Notes: generated from the letters alone by a model not told the origin. A DNA stretch of 64,000 bases from Glaciimonas sp. CA11.2 (GCF_034314045.1 NZ_JAVIWL010000001.1:682001-746000), one strand, 5' to 3'. Shown: positions 8,537 to 17,334, counted from the stretch's first letter. A program made the numbers and translations.

Positions 8537-9324
8537 AATGTCCGCGTATTCTGCTCGCCTTGTTGACTGCGACTACTTTCGTCAGCACCATCATCAGTAC
8601 AACCGTCCACGCCGATGCGCTGGATCAGATAACTAAAAGTGGCGTGCTCAAAGTCGCCGTGCCTCAGGACTTTCCGCCATTTGGATCGGTCACCAGCGAT
8701 CTCACACCACAAGGTCTCGACATCGACGTGGCTAAACTCATCGCCAAGAAGATGGGCGTCAAAATTGAACTGATCCCGGTTACCAGCGCGAATCGCGTGC
8801 CCTACCTTCAAACCCAGAAAGTTGACCTGATTATTTCCAGCCTCGGTAAAAATCCGGAACGTGAAAAAGTGATTGAGTTCAGTGCGCCATATGCCCCATT
8901 TTTTAACGGCGTGTTTGGTGGTGCGGATCAAAAAGTGACCAGTGTTGCGGATCTTGCTGGCAAAACCGTTGGCGTCACTCGCGGTGCTGTTGAAGATCTG
9001 GAGCTAACTAAGATTGTACCGGCCAGCACGACCATCAAGCGGTATGAAGATAATAACGGAACCATCAGTGCGTTCCTGTCTGGCCAAGTACAATTGATCG
9101 CAACCGGCAACGTGGTTGCAGCTGCTATCATCGCCAAGAATCCACCAAAGAAGCCGGAAACAAAATTTCTGATCAAAAATTCGCCTTGCTCAATCGGACT
9201 AAACAAAGATGAAAAGAAATTGCTCGATAAAGTAAATGCAATTCTGGCTGAGACCAAAAAAGATGGGGAACTAAACGCCATTAGTGTGAAGTGGCTTGGT
9301 CTGCCCTTGCCTGCCAACATGTAA
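8533..9324 (+). CDS. Polar amino acid ABC transporter substrate-binding protein
   Basis: Periplasmic SBP_bac_3 protein of 263 residues. A signal peptide ends at TVHA before DALDQITKSG. The family signature follows as VLKVAVPQDFPPFGSV, with GLDIDVAKLIAKKMGV and later GVTRGAVEDLELTKI. AAAGGAG precedes the ATG, which overlaps the regulator stop by four bases. Two permeases and an ATPase follow, giving a complete importer. Ligand class (Lys/Arg/His, Glu/Gln or a related compound) cannot be set from the motifs alone. Confidence 0.9.
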   Translation: MKCPRILLALLTATTFVSTIISTTVHADALDQITKSGVLKVAVPQDFPPFGSVTSDLTPQGLDIDVAKLIAKKMGVKIELIPVTSANRVPYLQTQKVDLIISSLGKNPEREKVIEFSAPYAPFFNGVFGGADQKVTSVADLAGKTVGVTRGAVEDLELTKIVPASTTIKRYEDNNGTISAFLSGQVQLIATGNVVAAAIIAKNPPKKPETKFLIKNSPCSIGLNKDEKKLLDKVNAILAETKKDGELNAISVKWLGLPLPANM

Positions 9325-9330
9325 CGCAAC

Positions 9331-9400
9331 ATCGGTATTCCGCAATTTATCGTCTGTCTGAAACTTTTTTACACCTCAGAACAGGCAGCGCAATACCGAT
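9331..9400 (+). repeat. Long inverted repeat between binding-protein and permease genes
   Basis: ATCGGTATTCCGC at 9331-9343 pairs with GCGCAATACCGAT at 9388-9400 with a single mismatch. A smaller CTGTCTGA/TCAGAACAG stem can form inside. The position just after the binding-protein stop fits an mRNA-stabilising or partly terminating stem-loop that would keep binding-protein levels above permease levels. Confidence 0.55.
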
Positions 9401-9442
9401 ATGAGCGACGATTAACTTAACACGCCTAAAGGCAAAAAGCGC

Positions 9443-10123
9443 ATGAGTTATCACTTCGATTTTCTGGCACCGTTTGACTACACCAGCGTCATTATCAAGG
9501 GCGTGCTGGTCACGATCGAATTGATCGCGATTGGTGGAATTTTAGGCATCGCTGTTGGCATTTTTGCAGCCTGGTCTCGCACCCAGGGGCCACTTTGGTT
9601 GCGACCTTTGGTCAGCGCGTATGTCGAGCTGATTCGCAACACCCCATTTCTGATTCAATTATTCTTCATTTTTTTTGGACTGCCCGGAATCGGATTGCAC
9701 ATCAGCGAAATGCAAGCCGCTTCCCTTGCAATGGTCATTAATTTGGGCGCCTATAGTAGCGAAATTATCCGTGCAGGAATCGCAGCCATTGCGCCCGGTC
9801 AAATCGAAGCAGGTCAAAGTCTGGCAATGACAAAAATGCAGATATTTCGCCACGTGATATTGCCGCCCGCCTTACAAAAAATATGGCCCGCCTTAACCAG
9901 TCAGGTGGTGATCGTCATGCTCGGCTCGGCGGTATGTTCCCAAATCGCGGTGGAAGAACTCGCCTATGCAGCCAACTTCATTCAAGGCCGCAACTTCCGT
10001 TCATTTGAGGCGTATTTACTGTCTACCGCCATCTACTTGATATTGGCTATCGGCCTGCGTCAATTACTGCGGTTACTCGGGCATTGGTTATTTGGACGGC
10101 CCGCAATCAGGAGCGCCGTATGA
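9443..10123 (+). CDS. Amino acid ABC transporter permease
   Basis: Inner-membrane permease of the HisM/GlnP type, 226 residues, with about five membrane helices. The segment YVELIRNTPFLIQLFFIFFG is the classic start of the conserved region. EAGQSLAMTKMQIFRHVILPPA is the EAA loop contacting the ATPase. It begins 118 bp after the binding-protein gene, beyond the inverted repeat, and its stop overlaps the next permease start as ATGA. Probably forms a heterodimer with that second permease. Confidence 0.92.
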   Translation: MSYHFDFLAPFDYTSVIIKGVLVTIELIAIGGILGIAVGIFAAWSRTQGPLWLRPLVSAYVELIRNTPFLIQLFFIFFGLPGIGLHISEMQAASLAMVINLGAYSSEIIRAGIAAIAPGQIEAGQSLAMTKMQIFRHVILPPALQKIWPALTSQVVIVMLGSAVCSQIAVEELAYAANFIQGRNFRSFEAYLLSTAIYLILAIGLRQLLRLLGHWLFGRPAIRSAV

Positions 10124-10776
10124 TTTCATTTTCACTCTGGGATATCGTACGTAATCTGTTATTAGCGCTACGCTGGACCGTATTACTATCATTAGCTGCC
10201 TTTGCCATGGGCGGATTGCTTGGTCTGATCATCTTATTTCTCCGGACCTCCAAACAAGTCTGGTTACGGCGGGTGACCAAACTGTATATCGAATTATTTC
10301 AAGGCACGCCATTGCTGATGCAATTGTTTCTGGTCTTTTTCGGCTTAGCACTATTCGGTCTGGAAGTACCCGCCTGGCTCGCCGCCGTCATCGCGCTGAC
10401 TTGTTGGAGTAGCGCTTATCTGGCAGAAATCTGGCGCGGCTGCGTTGAGGCCATTCCACGTGGTCAATGGGAAGCCTCATCCTGTCTGGCGATGAGTTAC
10501 TTGCAGCAAATGCGACACGTTATTTTGCCGCAAGCCCTACGCATGGGTATTCCCCCAACCGTTGGCTTTAGCGTTCAAATCGTCAAGGGCACTGCAGTCA
10601 CCTCTATCATCGGATTCGTCGAATTATCAAAAGCCGGGACCATGATTACCAACGCAACGTTTCAACCGTTCACGGTGTATGCATTGGTCGCGTTAATGTA
10701 TTTTGCGCTGTGCTGGCCGCTGTCCAAATATAGTCAGTCTCTAGAAAGGAAATTCAATGCCACTCATCGCGATTGA
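10120..10776 (+). CDS. Amino acid ABC transporter permease (second subunit)
   Basis: Second permease of the cassette, 218 residues, five hydrophobic helices. Conserved region YIELFQGTPLLMQLFLVFFG and EAA loop WEASSCLAMSYLQQMRHVILPQ. The ATG at 10120 overlaps the upstream TGA, which is the best start; an upstream in-frame codon would lie inside the preceding gene. The 3' end overlaps the ATPase gene by 20 bp. Two non-identical permeases plus one ATPase is the usual architecture of polar amino acid importers. Confidence 0.92.
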   Translation: MISFSLWDIVRNLLLALRWTVLLSLAAFAMGGLLGLIILFLRTSKQVWLRRVTKLYIELFQGTPLLMQLFLVFFGLALFGLEVPAWLAAVIALTCWSSAYLAEIWRGCVEAIPRGQWEASSCLAMSYLQQMRHVILPQALRMGIPPTVGFSVQIVKGTAVTSIIGFVELSKAGTMITNATFQPFTVYALVALMYFALCWPLSKYSQSLERKFNATHRD

Positions 10777-11485
10777 TAACGTTAAAAAAAGCTTTGGTAC
10801 CAATCAGGTTCTGAAGGGTATCAGCCTCAATGTTGATCCTGGTGAAGTCATCGCGATTATCGGTAAAAGTGGTTCTGGCAAGAGCACGTTGCTGCGTTGT
10901 ATCAATGGCCTTGAAAGCATTGATGACGGCAGTATCAGTGTGGCCGGATCGCACTTGGGGAACACGGAAATTGAGCTGCGCGCACTGCGCTTGAAAGTCG
11001 GCATGATTTTCCAGCAATTTAACCTGTTTCCACATCTGACAGTTGGCCGCAACGTGATGTTGTCGCCGATGATCGTTAAGGGAACGACGGAAAGTGCAGC
11101 ACGTAAGTCAGCGGAAGAAAATCTGGCACGGGTCGGTCTTTCGGAGAAATTTGATGCATATCCTGATCAGTTATCCGGCGGTCAGCAACAGCGCGTTGCC
11201 ATTGCACGTGCGCTAACGATGCAACCGCAAGCGTTGTTGTGCGACGAAATTACTTCAGCACTTGACCCCGAACTGGTCAATGAAGTGCTCAGCGTCGTAC
11301 GCGGCCTGGCAAACGAGGGGATGACGTTGCTCATGGTCACACATGAAATGCGTTTTGCACGCGAAGTCTGTGACCGTGTGGTCTTTATGCATCATGGAAA
11401 AGTCCATGAAATTGGCGCGCCGGAAGATATTTTTGCCAATCCACAGACGTTGGAATTGCAGCAATTTTTAGGCGCGGGTGCGTAA
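10757..11485 (+). CDS. Amino acid ABC transporter ATP-binding protein (GlnQ/HisP type)
   Basis: Cytoplasmic ATPase of 242 residues driving import. Walker A GKSGSGKSTLL is near residue 38, Q-loop QQFNLFPHLTV follows, the ABC signature is LSGGQQQRVAIARAL, and Walker B with the catalytic Glu reads ALLCDEITSALDP, followed by VTHEMRFAREV with the switch His. AGAAAGGAA lies 6-7 bases upstream inside the preceding permease gene. It completes the regulator, binding protein, permease, permease, ATPase operon. Confidence 0.95.
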   Translation: MPLIAIDNVKKSFGTNQVLKGISLNVDPGEVIAIIGKSGSGKSTLLRCINGLESIDDGSISVAGSHLGNTEIELRALRLKVGMIFQQFNLFPHLTVGRNVMLSPMIVKGTTESAARKSAEENLARVGLSEKFDAYPDQLSGGQQQRVAIARALTMQPQALLCDEITSALDPELVNEVLSVVRGLANEGMTLLMVTHEMRFAREVCDRVVFMHHGKVHEIGAPEDIFANPQTLELQQFLGAGA

Positions 11486-11536
11486 TACGCTCTATCCGGT
11501 TTCTACAACAGGTTTTTTAAACCTTGTCGCTCCCTT

Positions 11537-11575
11537 CACCGCCAGTAAGTCCCGTAGCAAGACGTGATGGCGGTG
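11537..11575. terminator. Hairpin between convergent ABC ATPase and dsbB genes
   Basis: CACCGCCA at 11537-11544 and TGGCGGTG at 11568-11575 form an 8-bp stem with a long 23-nt loop. There is no strong T run on either side, so termination is only tentative. Confidence 0.35.
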
Positions 11576-11650
11576 TTAGTCTGAGAATTCAGGCTATACG
11601 ACTATCATCGGCAACTTAAGGATGAACAACGCCCAGTCGATGCTATCGCT

Positions 11651-12238
11651 CTACTTCCCTAGCAACTGATAAAAAGTCGGATCGCTGTCGCATTCACCGC
11701 CGCCGCACTCCAGCACGGTGGACACTAAATTCGCCGCAATCAGCAACGTGAAAATGACAATGGCGAACTTACCTGCAACATTTACTTTCTGTTTGCTTTC
11801 CAGCGGACGTTCCCACGTTTTCAGCATCAACATCGCGCCAATAAACAAGATGGCAGCGAGAGACGAAAGCACCGCTAATGTATAAAAATGGACACCAAAT
11901 ACTTCTGAACCATAACCGTTAGTACGGCCAGGAATGATGTGCAAAAACATTTGACGTGTAGCAACGGCCAACGTCAAAAGAGCGCCAATAAGAGAAACGC
12001 CATAGTGGGCGCTACGAATCCCGAATCGGACATTCATCAAAAATCCGATGCCGACCGCGATCAGTCCAACACGCTGAAGAAGGCACAGCGGGCAAGGCAA
12101 TTCATGCAACGCTAGTTGATAGTAAAAGGCAATCGTCAGCGACAAACTAATGCCAAGGAGTGCAAAAATATTCAGTAACTCACTCGCACCGAGAGATTGT
12201 GGAATATCGTTTTTTGGTAATGAATAATCAGGGATCAT
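11651..12238 (-). CDS. dsbB: Disulfide bond formation protein B (DsbB-like), variant with C-terminal Cys pair
   Basis: Inner-membrane quinone reductase-type protein that would reoxidise DsbA, 195 residues. The redox pair CPLC at residues 49-52 follows the first helix, as in DsbB. The second periplasmic loop (about 96-125) lacks cysteines. Instead an extra fifth hydrophobic segment (about 155-174) is followed by CGGGEC (C178, C183) and a short tail. With five helices this second pair would face the periplasm and could replace the usual loop-2 cysteines. It is 14 bp downstream of the DUF5993-type gene, so the two are probably one operon. Confidence 0.85.
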   Translation of the reverse strand: MIPDYSLPKNDIPQSLGASELLNIFALLGISLSLTIAFYYQLALHELPCPLCLLQRVGLIAVGIGFLMNVRFGIRSAHYGVSLIGALLTLAVATRQMFLHIIPGRTNGYGSEVFGVHFYTLAVLSSLAAILFIGAMLMLKTWERPLESKQKVNVAGKFAIVIFTLLIAANLVSTVLECGGGECDSDPTFYQLLGK

Positions 12239-12252
12239 CGCAAGGTCTCGCT

Positions 12253-12411
12253 TTAAAAGGACAGATTCAGGGAACTTGTCGCGTGATGGTTAAAGGAAGC
12301 GATAGTGACGATCAGTAGCGTAAGCCACAAACCAAGGCCGATTTTTTCTTTTCCGGCGAGCATGCTCAGAACGGCAAGCAACGCGATCAAGAACGGTAAA
12401 AACATAAACAT
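12253..12411 (-). CDS. DUF5993-family small membrane protein
   Basis: A 52-codon gene. The product begins MFMFLPFLIALLAVLSMLAG and ends FNHHATSSLNLSF, with a central KEKIGLGLWLTLLIVTI segment. That gives two short hydrophobic helices joined by a basic turn and a His-containing tail. This pattern fits the DUF5993 family, recalled as often found next to DsbB-like genes. AAAGGAAA lies 7 bases before the ATG at 12411, strong for such a short gene. It stops 14 bp before dsbB. A role as DsbB partner or stabiliser is inferred from the pairing. Confidence 0.8.
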   Translation of the reverse strand: MFMFLPFLIALLAVLSMLAGKEKIGLGLWLTLLIVTIASFNHHATSSLNLSF

Positions 12412-12800
12412 GTGAGATTTCCTTTAAGGGAACTAAGCGCTTGAAAACCTCTACAAATAAATGTTTAAAACGTGGGCTTTCATTTGCGGGCTGACCGCCA
12501 AATAGCTTTATCAACAGCGGTGCATTGCTAAAACTAATTTTCGGCGAGGCAACAATGTACACCTAGTCAGATGCCAGTGCCTGATATCAGCGAGATGTTT
12601 AGGGATTTTTAACCCTATTGACAGACCTTCAATTAGTCCTGTTAACGGGATAAACAGCATCACCCCGCTAAACGTTCAGGCGCATACTTTGCATTAATAT
12701 AAATACAACAACTGATGCAACGATACCATGCTCGTTGACCCCCATCACAAATCAACCTATCCTGCATCATCTACCCAGCAAATCGCGCTAAGGAATTGCA
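12412..12800. other. Divergent intergenic region upstream of DUF5993-dsbB and the Trp-rich gene
   Basis: No supported gene. It must hold promoters in both directions. A TTGACA at 12618-12623 on the plus strand has only a poor -10 partner. A short AGGG/CCCT stem sits at 12601-12616. Confidence 0.45.
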
Positions 12801-13040
12801 ATGCCGCTTATCATCGTCATCGTTTCACTGGTCGCTCTTAAGTATTTTGCCATTGGCCCCTTCGCAAATTTCTCCTGGTGGTGGGTAGCTGGCTTGATGG
12901 CGATTGCATTCATCTGGTTTGAGTTTGTGGAACGTATGCTCGGTCTCGATAAACGACGCGCCCACGAAGAGTTGGAAAAGGTCCGCAAAGAGCGCATTGA
13001 AAAGACCTTTGAAACAAAAAAACGTCCAGGCCAACGCTAA
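12801..13040 (+). CDS. Small Trp-rich membrane protein (TIGR04438-like)
   Basis: A 79-residue protein with two N-terminal hydrophobic stretches around the sequence FANFSWWWVAGLMAIAFIWF. A highly charged helical tail (KRRAHEELEKVRKERIEK) follows. The W-rich centre with a basic coiled tail matches the 'small Trp-rich protein' family of betaproteobacteria, whose function is unknown. AAGGAATTGC precedes the ATG. It stands alone between dsbB and a LysR gene. Confidence 0.75.
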   Translation: MPLIIVIVSLVALKYFAIGPFANFSWWWVAGLMAIAFIWFEFVERMLGLDKRRAHEELEKVRKERIEKTFETKKRPGQR

Positions 13041-13156
13041 TTTCCTTGCACTCAATCTAAAGCCGACCCTTTGTCATTTTTCATAATCGTGCATTCCAAG
13101 TTGCCTTTAAGCATTCAAAGCGGCTATGATCCCACCAAGATGAAACTGGATATCAT

Positions 13157-14053
13157 ATGCCTGTAGAGATGCGGCAACTTCGTTACTTCCTCGCTGTTGC
13201 CGAAGAAAAGCACTTTGGACGAGCCGCTATTCGGCTACATATGACGCAGCCTCCGTTATCGCAAGCGATACAAGCGCTCGAAGCCGATATCGGCGCTATT
13301 CTTTTTGCGCGAACCAAACGCAGTGTGGCACTTACCCCGGCTGGCCTGGCCTTGTTGCCGGAGGCGCGCCGCATCTTGCAACAGGCCAGTACTTTGCCTG
13401 ATCTGGTGCGGCGCGCCGCAACCGGTGAATCCGGATTATTAACGCTGGCGTTTGTATCGACCGCGGACTACAGCATTTTGCCGCCGTTGCTACGCGAGTT
13501 CCGCGAAGCGTACCCGCATGTTCAGATCGATTTGCAAGAGTCCACCAGCGATCTCCAATTGGAACAATTGGCGCAAGGTCAAATTGATGCAGGTTTATTG
13601 ATTCCCCCTTTGCCAGATCAGGCCAAGCGGGGGCTAGACTATTTGCCAGTATTATCCGAACCGCTGATACTGGCCGCGCCATCCGGTCATAAAGCCTTGC
13701 GGGTAAAAGGAAAAATCAGTTTGAGTACGTTGAGCGATTTACCACTCATCATTTTCCCTCGCAGAATTTCGCCCGGTTTTCACGACACGATACTGGCGTG
13801 CTTTCGTAATGCAGGGCAAACCCCGCATATCGGGCAAGAGGCGATCCAAATGCAAACCATCGTCGGTTTGGTGTCAGCCGGCATGGGATGTGCACTTGTG
13901 CCACAATCAGTGTCCAATTTAAAGCGCCCCGGAGTCGATTACCGCGAACTGAAGGATGCAACGTCGCAAATCGAAACCGGTCTGGCCTGGCGCAAGGACA
14001 ATACATCACCAGTATTACAAGCCTTTTTAGAGTTATTAAGAAAGAAACAATAA
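13157..14053 (+). CDS. LysR-family transcriptional regulator (BenM/CatM-like)
   Basis: A 298-residue LTTR. The N-terminal helix-turn-helix begins MRQLRYFLAVAEEKHFGRAA and includes HMTQPPLSQAIQALEADIGA. The C-terminal two-lobed effector domain contains LTLAFVSTADYSILPPLL and the late glycine-rich SAGMGCALVPQS. The first 60 residues resemble regulators of aromatic catabolism, but no target operon lies beside it. The lgt gene starts directly after its TAA, so both may share a transcript. Confidence 0.9.
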   Translation: MPVEMRQLRYFLAVAEEKHFGRAAIRLHMTQPPLSQAIQALEADIGAILFARTKRSVALTPAGLALLPEARRILQQASTLPDLVRRAATGESGLLTLAFVSTADYSILPPLLREFREAYPHVQIDLQESTSDLQLEQLAQGQIDAGLLIPPLPDQAKRGLDYLPVLSEPLILAAPSGHKALRVKGKISLSTLSDLPLIIFPRRISPGFHDTILACFRNAGQTPHIGQEAIQMQTIVGLVSAGMGCALVPQSVSNLKRPGVDYRELKDATSQIETGLAWRKDNTSPVLQAFLELLRKKQ

Positions 14054-14866
14054 ATGCTGATACATCCAATGCCCGATCCGATTGCCTTTTCACTGGGTCC
14101 ACTTCATGTCCGATGGTATGGCCTGATGTATTTGTTGGCCTTTATACAATTTATCTGGGTCGGTAGAATCAGAATTAAACAACCGCATATCGCAGCGGCC
14201 GGATGGAAAAAAGAAGATCTCGATGACATGCTGTTTTACGGTGTGCTTGGAGTCGTCATTGGTGGCCGTTTAGGTCAGGTATTTTTTTACGATCCGGTCT
14301 TTTACTTCCATAATCCTTCGCAAATTATCGCTGTCTGGAATGGCGGGATGTCATTTCACGGAGGCTTCATCGGGGTCATGCTGGCGATGGCCTGGTGGGG
14401 CCGCAAAAAAGGGCGCAAGCTCATGGACATCATGGATTTCATTGCGCCAATGGTACCGCTGGGTTATGCCGCTGGACGTCTGGGCAATTTTATCAATGCA
14501 GAACTACCGGGCCGCGTCGCCGACGCATCGCTACCGTGGGCCATGATCTGGCCGAACGTAGACAATTTGCCGCGCCATCCATCGCCTATTTACCAAATGC
14601 TGGTAGATGGTATTTTGCTATTTATCATCCTGTGGTTTTTCTCGCGCAAACCGCGTCCGCGTATGGCTGTTGCCGGTATGTTCAGCTTGTTATACGGCTG
14701 CGCACGCTTTTTCACCGAATACTTCCGCATTCCAGACTATAACGTGACGTTTGAAGGAATCACTATTTCGGCCGGACAGATGCTGTCGATACCGATGGTG
14801 ATACTGGGAATTGTGTTGTTGGTGCTGGCGTATCGAACGCCGCGCTTCGCTAGTGCACCTCAATAG
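14054..14866 (+). CDS. lgt: Prolipoprotein diacylglyceryl transferase
   Basis: Inner-membrane enzyme that transfers diacylglycerol from phosphatidylglycerol to the lipobox cysteine of prolipoproteins, 270 residues. Visible signatures are HVRWYGLMYLLAF, GGMSFHGGFIGV with the essential His, and GRLGNFINAELPGR, the Lgt signature with its conserved Arg and Asn. HPSPIYQ and RFFTEYFR lie near the C-terminus. Seven hydrophobic helices are expected. The start ATG follows the LysR stop directly. A strong terminator follows at 14927. Likely substrates in this window include the two lipoproteins at 29.8 and 30.7 kb. Confidence 0.96.
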   Translation: MLIHPMPDPIAFSLGPLHVRWYGLMYLLAFIQFIWVGRIRIKQPHIAAAGWKKEDLDDMLFYGVLGVVIGGRLGQVFFYDPVFYFHNPSQIIAVWNGGMSFHGGFIGVMLAMAWWGRKKGRKLMDIMDFIAPMVPLGYAAGRLGNFINAELPGRVADASLPWAMIWPNVDNLPRHPSPIYQMLVDGILLFIILWFFSRKPRPRMAVAGMFSLLYGCARFFTEYFRIPDYNVTFEGITISAGQMLSIPMVILGIVLLVLAYRTPRFASAPQ

Positions 14867-14926
14867 TTAAGCCACGTAATTACCGCTTGAACTTGGCTTG
14901 AACTTGTGTACGCGAATGTTATGCAC

Positions 14927-14957
14927 TCCGGAACGAAGGTTGTTCCGGATTTTTTTT
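14927..14957 (+). terminator. Rho-independent terminator after lgt
   Basis: TCCGGAAC (14927-14934), a 7-nt loop, GTTCCGGA (14942-14949) and a run of eight T residues form a textbook terminator. Confidence 0.9.
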
Positions 14958-15110
14958 GAACAATCGATAGGCGAACCGGTCTTTCAAGCCACATACTTAA
15001 CCGCATGAAGCAAGCGCTTCTGCTCCAACCATGTTAATGGCGGTCAATCTTCCAGAAGGTTATTGGGTATTGATCACAGAAGGACCGACTGATCTGGGAA
15101 TCCCACCGCC

Positions 15111-16148
15111 CTATTCGGGCTGAATACCAGCCGCGTGAATTAAGGTCGCCCATTTACCTTTTTCAGTTCGTATAAAAGTCGAGAGTTCTATGGGGCTACT
15201 CAGCGCAACATCAATCCCGATTTTTGCAAATTTGGCCCTTAATTCCGGGTTATCAAGCGCTTTAATTATGGCCGCATTGAGTTGCTTCACGATAGCCGGA
15301 TTGGTACTCGCGCGTACGCACATTGCGGTCCACGCAACCACTTCGTAACCGGGCAACCCTGACTCGGCGATTGATGGCAATTGCGGCAAGATCGCGCTCC
15401 GTTGTGCTGTTGTCACCCCAAGCGCACGCATCCTGCCCGCCTCGACTTGCACCAGCGCAGATGGCACATCGGCGAACATGACCGAGATGGTCCCGTTCAT
15501 CACATCTGTCAAGCCAGCGGCGTTAGTTTTGTAAGGCACATTCAACATGTCGATACCAGCCATCTGCGCAAACGTGCTTCCTGCGACTTGTCCCGTTGCG
15601 TTGGCGCTAGCATAGGACAGCTTACCCGGATGGGCCTTTGCATAGGCAATCAATTCCCGTACCGAATGGACCGGGAGTGCGGGCGTCACGACCAATACAA
15701 ATGGCAGCAATCCAACGCGGGTAATCGGGGCAAAATCCTTGAGCGGATCATAAGGCAGCGTTTTCATCAAACTGGTATTTGCGGCGAGCGTGGTGGTACT
15801 TCCATAGAATAATGTGTAGCCATCCGCTGGCGACCGCAGCACTTCCTGCGCGCCGATAATCCCATTGGCTCCAGGTCGGTTGTCGATGATAACCGGCTGG
15901 CCTAGTTCAAGCGTAAGCTGCTGACCGAGGATGCGTAAAGAAGTATCACCGCCGCCACCGACGCCGAAGGGAGCCACAATACGTATTGGATTAGCCGGAT
16001 AAGGTTGCGCCCAGCCGGATTGCGCCATGCCGGTACTGACGATCAGGCATACCATCGCGCGCTTAATTAGCGGGTTAAGTTGCAGATCAAGATGTTTTGC
16101 AAACCACAACGAAAATACCAACGATCTTTTTCTATTTATGATGGTCAT
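15111..16148 (-). CDS. Bug-family tripartite tricarboxylate transporter receptor (TctC-like)
   Basis: Periplasmic binding protein of the Bug/TctC family, very expanded in Burkholderiales. The signal peptide ends near SGWA before QPYPANPIRIVAPFGVGGGG, the typical N-terminus of the mature protein. GQPVIIDNRPGANGIIGAQ and YASANATGQVAGSTFAQMAG are family hallmarks of the ligand pocket. The first 31 residues before a second Met make a long pre-signal, so an internal Met start at about 16055 is possible. It lies downstream of the class II aldolase gene on the same strand, with no TctA/TctB in the window. A carboxylate ligand is likely. Confidence 0.88.
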   Translation of the reverse strand: MTIINRKRSLVFSLWFAKHLDLQLNPLIKRAMVCLIVSTGMAQSGWAQPYPANPIRIVAPFGVGGGGDTSLRILGQQLTLELGQPVIIDNRPGANGIIGAQEVLRSPADGYTLFYGSTTTLAANTSLMKTLPYDPLKDFAPITRVGLLPFVLVVTPALPVHSVRELIAYAKAHPGKLSYASANATGQVAGSTFAQMAGIDMLNVPYKTNAAGLTDVMNGTISVMFADVPSALVQVEAGRMRALGVTTAQRSAILPQLPSIAESGLPGYEVVAWTAMCVRASTNPAIVKQLNAAIIKALDNPELRAKFAKIGIDVALSSPIELSTFIRTEKGKWATLIHAAGIQPE

Positions 16149-16221
16149 GGTCTAGATCTTAAGATACGATGATTAATAGCTTTTTATGTTGGCGCAATAT
16201 TCGCTAAATCCGTCATAGGTA

Positions 16222-17004
16222 TTACACCAGCGCTTGATAGTGAATACCGGCTTTATGCAGCATCGCATTAAAGATATCGATCGGCATTTCATCTGGCTGC
16301 GGCTGGCGAATTGACGCCTCGCGCATTGGCGATTCTTCGTATACCTTCAAAGGTATAGCCTGATTTGGGCCCTGCAATGCATCCATCGCCATCTGCAACT
16401 CACAGGCACGCTGCAATCGCCAATAGTTCATGAAAGCCTTTTCTACAGTGTGGCCGATGGCAAGTAGTCCGTGCGTGCGCAAAATCAACATATTCTTATC
16501 GCCCAAACTCTTGACCAGGCGTGGCTGCTCGCTTTCATCAGTCGTGATGCCCTCGAAATCATGGTAAGCGATGCGTCCTTTAAGCCGCACGCTCACCAGA
16601 TTATCGTAGCGCAGACCATCCTGTTTTCCAGCTACCGCTGAACCAGCCAACGTATGCGTGTGGATCACGCAATGGGCATCGTCACGGGCCGCATGAATCG
16701 CACTGTGGATAACAAAACCAGCGCCGTTGATAGCGTACTTTGAACTTTCGACCTTGTTACCGGCGAGATCTATTTTGACCAGATTGGACGCGGTCACCTG
16801 ACAGTAATGCAATCCAAAAGGATTAATCAGGAAATGTGTTTCCGGCCCTGTCACACGTAACGTGATGTGGTTATAGATCAGCTCAGTCCAGCCGAACCAA
16901 TCGACTAACCGATAGAAAGCGGCAAGTTTGAGTCTATGTTCCCACTCTTCTTCACCAACTTGTTCTGGGCGCATGCTTATCGCTTCTTGCAAATCAGAAT
17001 ACAT
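16222..17004 (-). CDS. Class II aldolase/adducin-family protein
   Basis: Zinc-dependent aldolase/epimerase-type protein of 260 residues. Conserved pieces are WTELIYNHITLRV, FLINPFGLHYCQVTASNLV, the metal-binding HCVIHTHTLAGSAVA with the His pair, and LRTHGLLAIGHTV with the third metal His. AAGGAAC supports the ATG at 17004; upstream in-frame codons would add 43 residues unlike the family. Members act on sugar phosphates, hydroxy acids or their decarboxylation products; the exact reaction is not readable. Its partner downstream is the TctC-like receptor, suggesting carboxylate use. Confidence 0.88.
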   Translation of the reverse strand: MYSDLQEAISMRPEQVGEEEWEHRLKLAAFYRLVDWFGWTELIYNHITLRVTGPETHFLINPFGLHYCQVTASNLVKIDLAGNKVESSKYAINGAGFVIHSAIHAARDDAHCVIHTHTLAGSAVAGKQDGLRYDNLVSVRLKGRIAYHDFEGITTDESEQPRLVKSLGDKNMLILRTHGLLAIGHTVEKAFMNYWRLQRACELQMAMDALQGPNQAIPLKVYEESPMREASIRQPQPDEMPIDIFNAMLHKAGIHYQALV

Positions 17005-17334
17005 TTTTTGTTCCTTGATGCATGAGAGGACGCATAAACGGAAGCGCACCACGTCGGGAGTCGTCGGTAAATGTGATTTAAAAAAAATCAAAATATTACC
17101 AACTAGTATTCTCAACTTTACGCTTGGCGTCACCCAACTTTTTCTGATCGTTAATCATCGGAAAAATTGTTGTAACTTGAAGTGGTAATAGAAGGATAAG
17201 TAAGAAGGGACAAGACAACGAGGGAGCGGCTTATATCCCAAGAGAAATGATTAGATGCTGAAACTGAATTAAAACGTGATGTTTTAAGATGCCAACGGAA
17301 TGCAGAAAGCCAAACCAAAAAATAGTCAATAACG
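17005..17334. other. Intergenic region between EVE gene and class II aldolase
   Basis: About 330 bp without a supported gene. It is AT-rich, presumably carries the promoter of the aldolase/TctC pair on the minus strand, and shows no clear terminator after the EVE gene. Confidence 0.45.

Noticed and set aside
12290..12562. Minus-strand frame of 90 codons upstream of dsbB
   Set aside because: It overlaps the DUF5993-type gene in another frame, lacks family features and has a poor start. The 52-codon gene has the better ribosome binding site and family match.
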